50,205 nt of DNA from Acidobacteriaceae bacterium. GTDB lineage: Bacteria > Acidobacteriota > Terriglobia > Terriglobales > Acidobacteriaceae. Under the pieces are notes generated by a model. It saw only the letters and a list, made by a program, of their open reading frames with translations, was not told the origin of the DNA and searched no databases. Below are positions 49,568-50,205 of the stretch, piece by piece. The position numbers and the translations under genes were made by a program. The stretch is from assembly GCA_030041435.1 (NCBI GenBank), contig JASHNW010000102.1:1-50205 (forward strand), in the 5' to 3' direction. Every line of letters starts with the position of its first letter. Within the stretch, counting starts at the first letter, position 1.

Positions 49568-49921
49568 ATGATTGCGGTGTTGACTATAATACCATTGATT
49601 GTCGCACTTTGGGCTGTGGCGTGGCTAGCTGGGTTTTGCGGGGCTACACTCCCCAAAAAGAGCTGGAAGCGACTGCTGATTGCAGTATTAGTTATAGGTG
49701 CCTCTCTCGGGATTCCTGCTCTGCAGGTCTACCTATTGACGACCCTAGTATCTGACAACTTTGCCCATAAGGTATTTATATACATTCTTGTTGCCGAATA
49801 CGTACCTGGGATTGCTTTGATTTTCTATGCTGGGTTCCGTGGAGACCACAAAAAGAAGCGTCGAGACCCCACTGGATCTCAATCAGCAACTTCTGTCGGT
49901 GTCTCTACTGAGAAGAAGTAG
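49568..49921 (+). CDS. Small membrane protein, possible Rhs-tip immunity
   Basis: A 117-residue protein with three TM segments (about 1-24, 37-62 and 68-92) and a polar, Lys/Arg-rich C terminus (GDHKKKRRDPTGSQSATS). The start is ATG 49568; a GTG at 49556 is in frame. Codons are AT-richer than the rest of the window, suggesting recent transfer. It sits 84 bases downstream of the truncated Rhs gene in the same direction, the usual place for an immunity gene. No family recognised; the role is inferred from position only. Confidence 0.6.
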   Translation: MIAVLTIIPLIVALWAVAWLAGFCGATLPKKSWKRLLIAVLVIGASLGIPALQVYLLTTLVSDNFAHKVFIYILVAEYVPGIALIFYAGFRGDHKKKRRDPTGSQSATSVGVSTEKK

Positions 49922-50012
49922 GCATGCCTATTGGATGTCACAAATCCAACGTTCCGTGCTCCTGCAGGATTGATTATCGGCGGACTCTACCGAGTTTTGG
50001 GTGCGCTGACTA

Positions 50013-50205
50013 GAGCCTGTTATTAACTTTGTTCCTGCGTTTTGAAAGAGATGATCGATCCAGTGTGGGATCGTGCATCCTGGGGCGGTGGCACAGGGTG
50101 AGCGGCGGGGCTATCCGAGCGATGTGACGGATGAGGAATGGGCGCTGGCAGCGCCCTATCTGGCCCTGTGCAGAGAAGACGCTGAGCAGCGCGAGTATCC
50201 GCTGC
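50013..50205 (+). mobile_element. Left end of an IS5-like insertion sequence
   Basis: The terminal repeat starts GAGCCTGTTATTAACTTT (50013-50030), preceded by CTA, the target pattern of IS5-family elements. The transposase frame begins about 60 bases inside. The end shares CTGTTATTAACTTT with the MITE-like element at 28182-28448. The element runs off the window, so its right end and transposase length are unknown. Confidence 0.75.
50073..50205 (+). CDS. IS5-family transposase, N-terminal fragment
   Basis: The first 44 residues of a transposase, cut by the window end. GTG 50073 is the first start in frame, with GTG 50088 as alternative. The sequence [17 protein letters not shown] followed by [10 protein letters not shown] is the usual N terminus of IS5/IS1031-type DDE transposases (pattern recognised by memory). 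The catalytic DDE residues lie beyond the window. It sits inside the IS element starting at 50013. Confidence 0.8.
   Translation, partial: MHPGAVAQGERRGYPSDVTDEEWALAAPYLALCREDAEQREYPL

Overview
The window looks like chromosome of a high-GC soil bacterium of the Acidobacteriota, most likely class Terriglobia (Acidobacteriaceae-like). The grounds are indirect: GC-rich coding with many GTG/TTG starts, the mix of tricorn-type S41 protease, propeller histidine kinase, secreted proteins of an acidobacterial style and YD-repeat (Rhs) proteins, and intergenic spaces full of hairpin-forming dispersed repeats. No rRNA gene is present, so this is inference.

Layout. (a) 1-1410: the int-proximal end of an integrated element (excisionase-like gene plus tyrosine integrase) abutting the 3' end of tRNA-Gln(CTG). 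(b) 1.5-5.7 kb: ybbP-ybbA ABC system divergent from a tesA-like esterase, a conserved neighbourhood. (c) 5.8-11.8 kb: a lipoprotein preceded by a folded palindrome, then a leftward run truB, folE, two queD/PTPS-like paralogues and a GT2 glycosyltransferase, then a rightward TlpA-like lipoprotein and a membrane protein. (d) 11.8-18.2 kb: S10 carboxypeptidase, a leftward OpuB-type quaternary-amine ABC operon, and a rightward NatAB-like ABC-2 exporter. (e) 18.2-23.2 kb: yidD overlapping a membrane/zinc-ribbon gene, a histidine kinase with a degenerate receiver domain divergent from a TolC-family gene, a VOC protein coupled to a 59-residue basic protein, and rplS (L19). (f) 23.3-34.6 kb: a tandem hairpin repeat array, a tricorn-like protease, DoxX, a 267-bp MITE-like element, a response regulator/propeller kinase/GH16-like lipoprotein operon, tag, and a membrane rhodanese. 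(g) 34.7-41.4 kb: a TetR repressor divergent from a complete RND tripartite efflux operon, with a palindrome between them. (h) 41.4-50.2 kb: an accessory region with an MFS transporter lacking a normal start codon, two copies of a roughly 300-bp dispersed repeat flanking a TetR/membrane protein/NmrA cassette, an isolated Rhs core-plus-tip gene followed by a small AT-richer membrane protein, and the start of an IS5-like insertion sequence that shares its terminal repeat with the MITE at 28.2 kb.

How it fits together. Most of the window is housekeeping plus transport and envelope functions. The parts most likely to hold something new are the Rhs tip with its possible immunity gene, the repeat-flanked TetR cassette, the dispersed hairpin repeat families, the folded element before the 5960 lipoprotein, the 7-bp slippage repeat in the TlpA-like leader, and the small basic protein coupled to the VOC gene. 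No CRISPR array, rRNA operon or recognised anti-phage defence system was seen.
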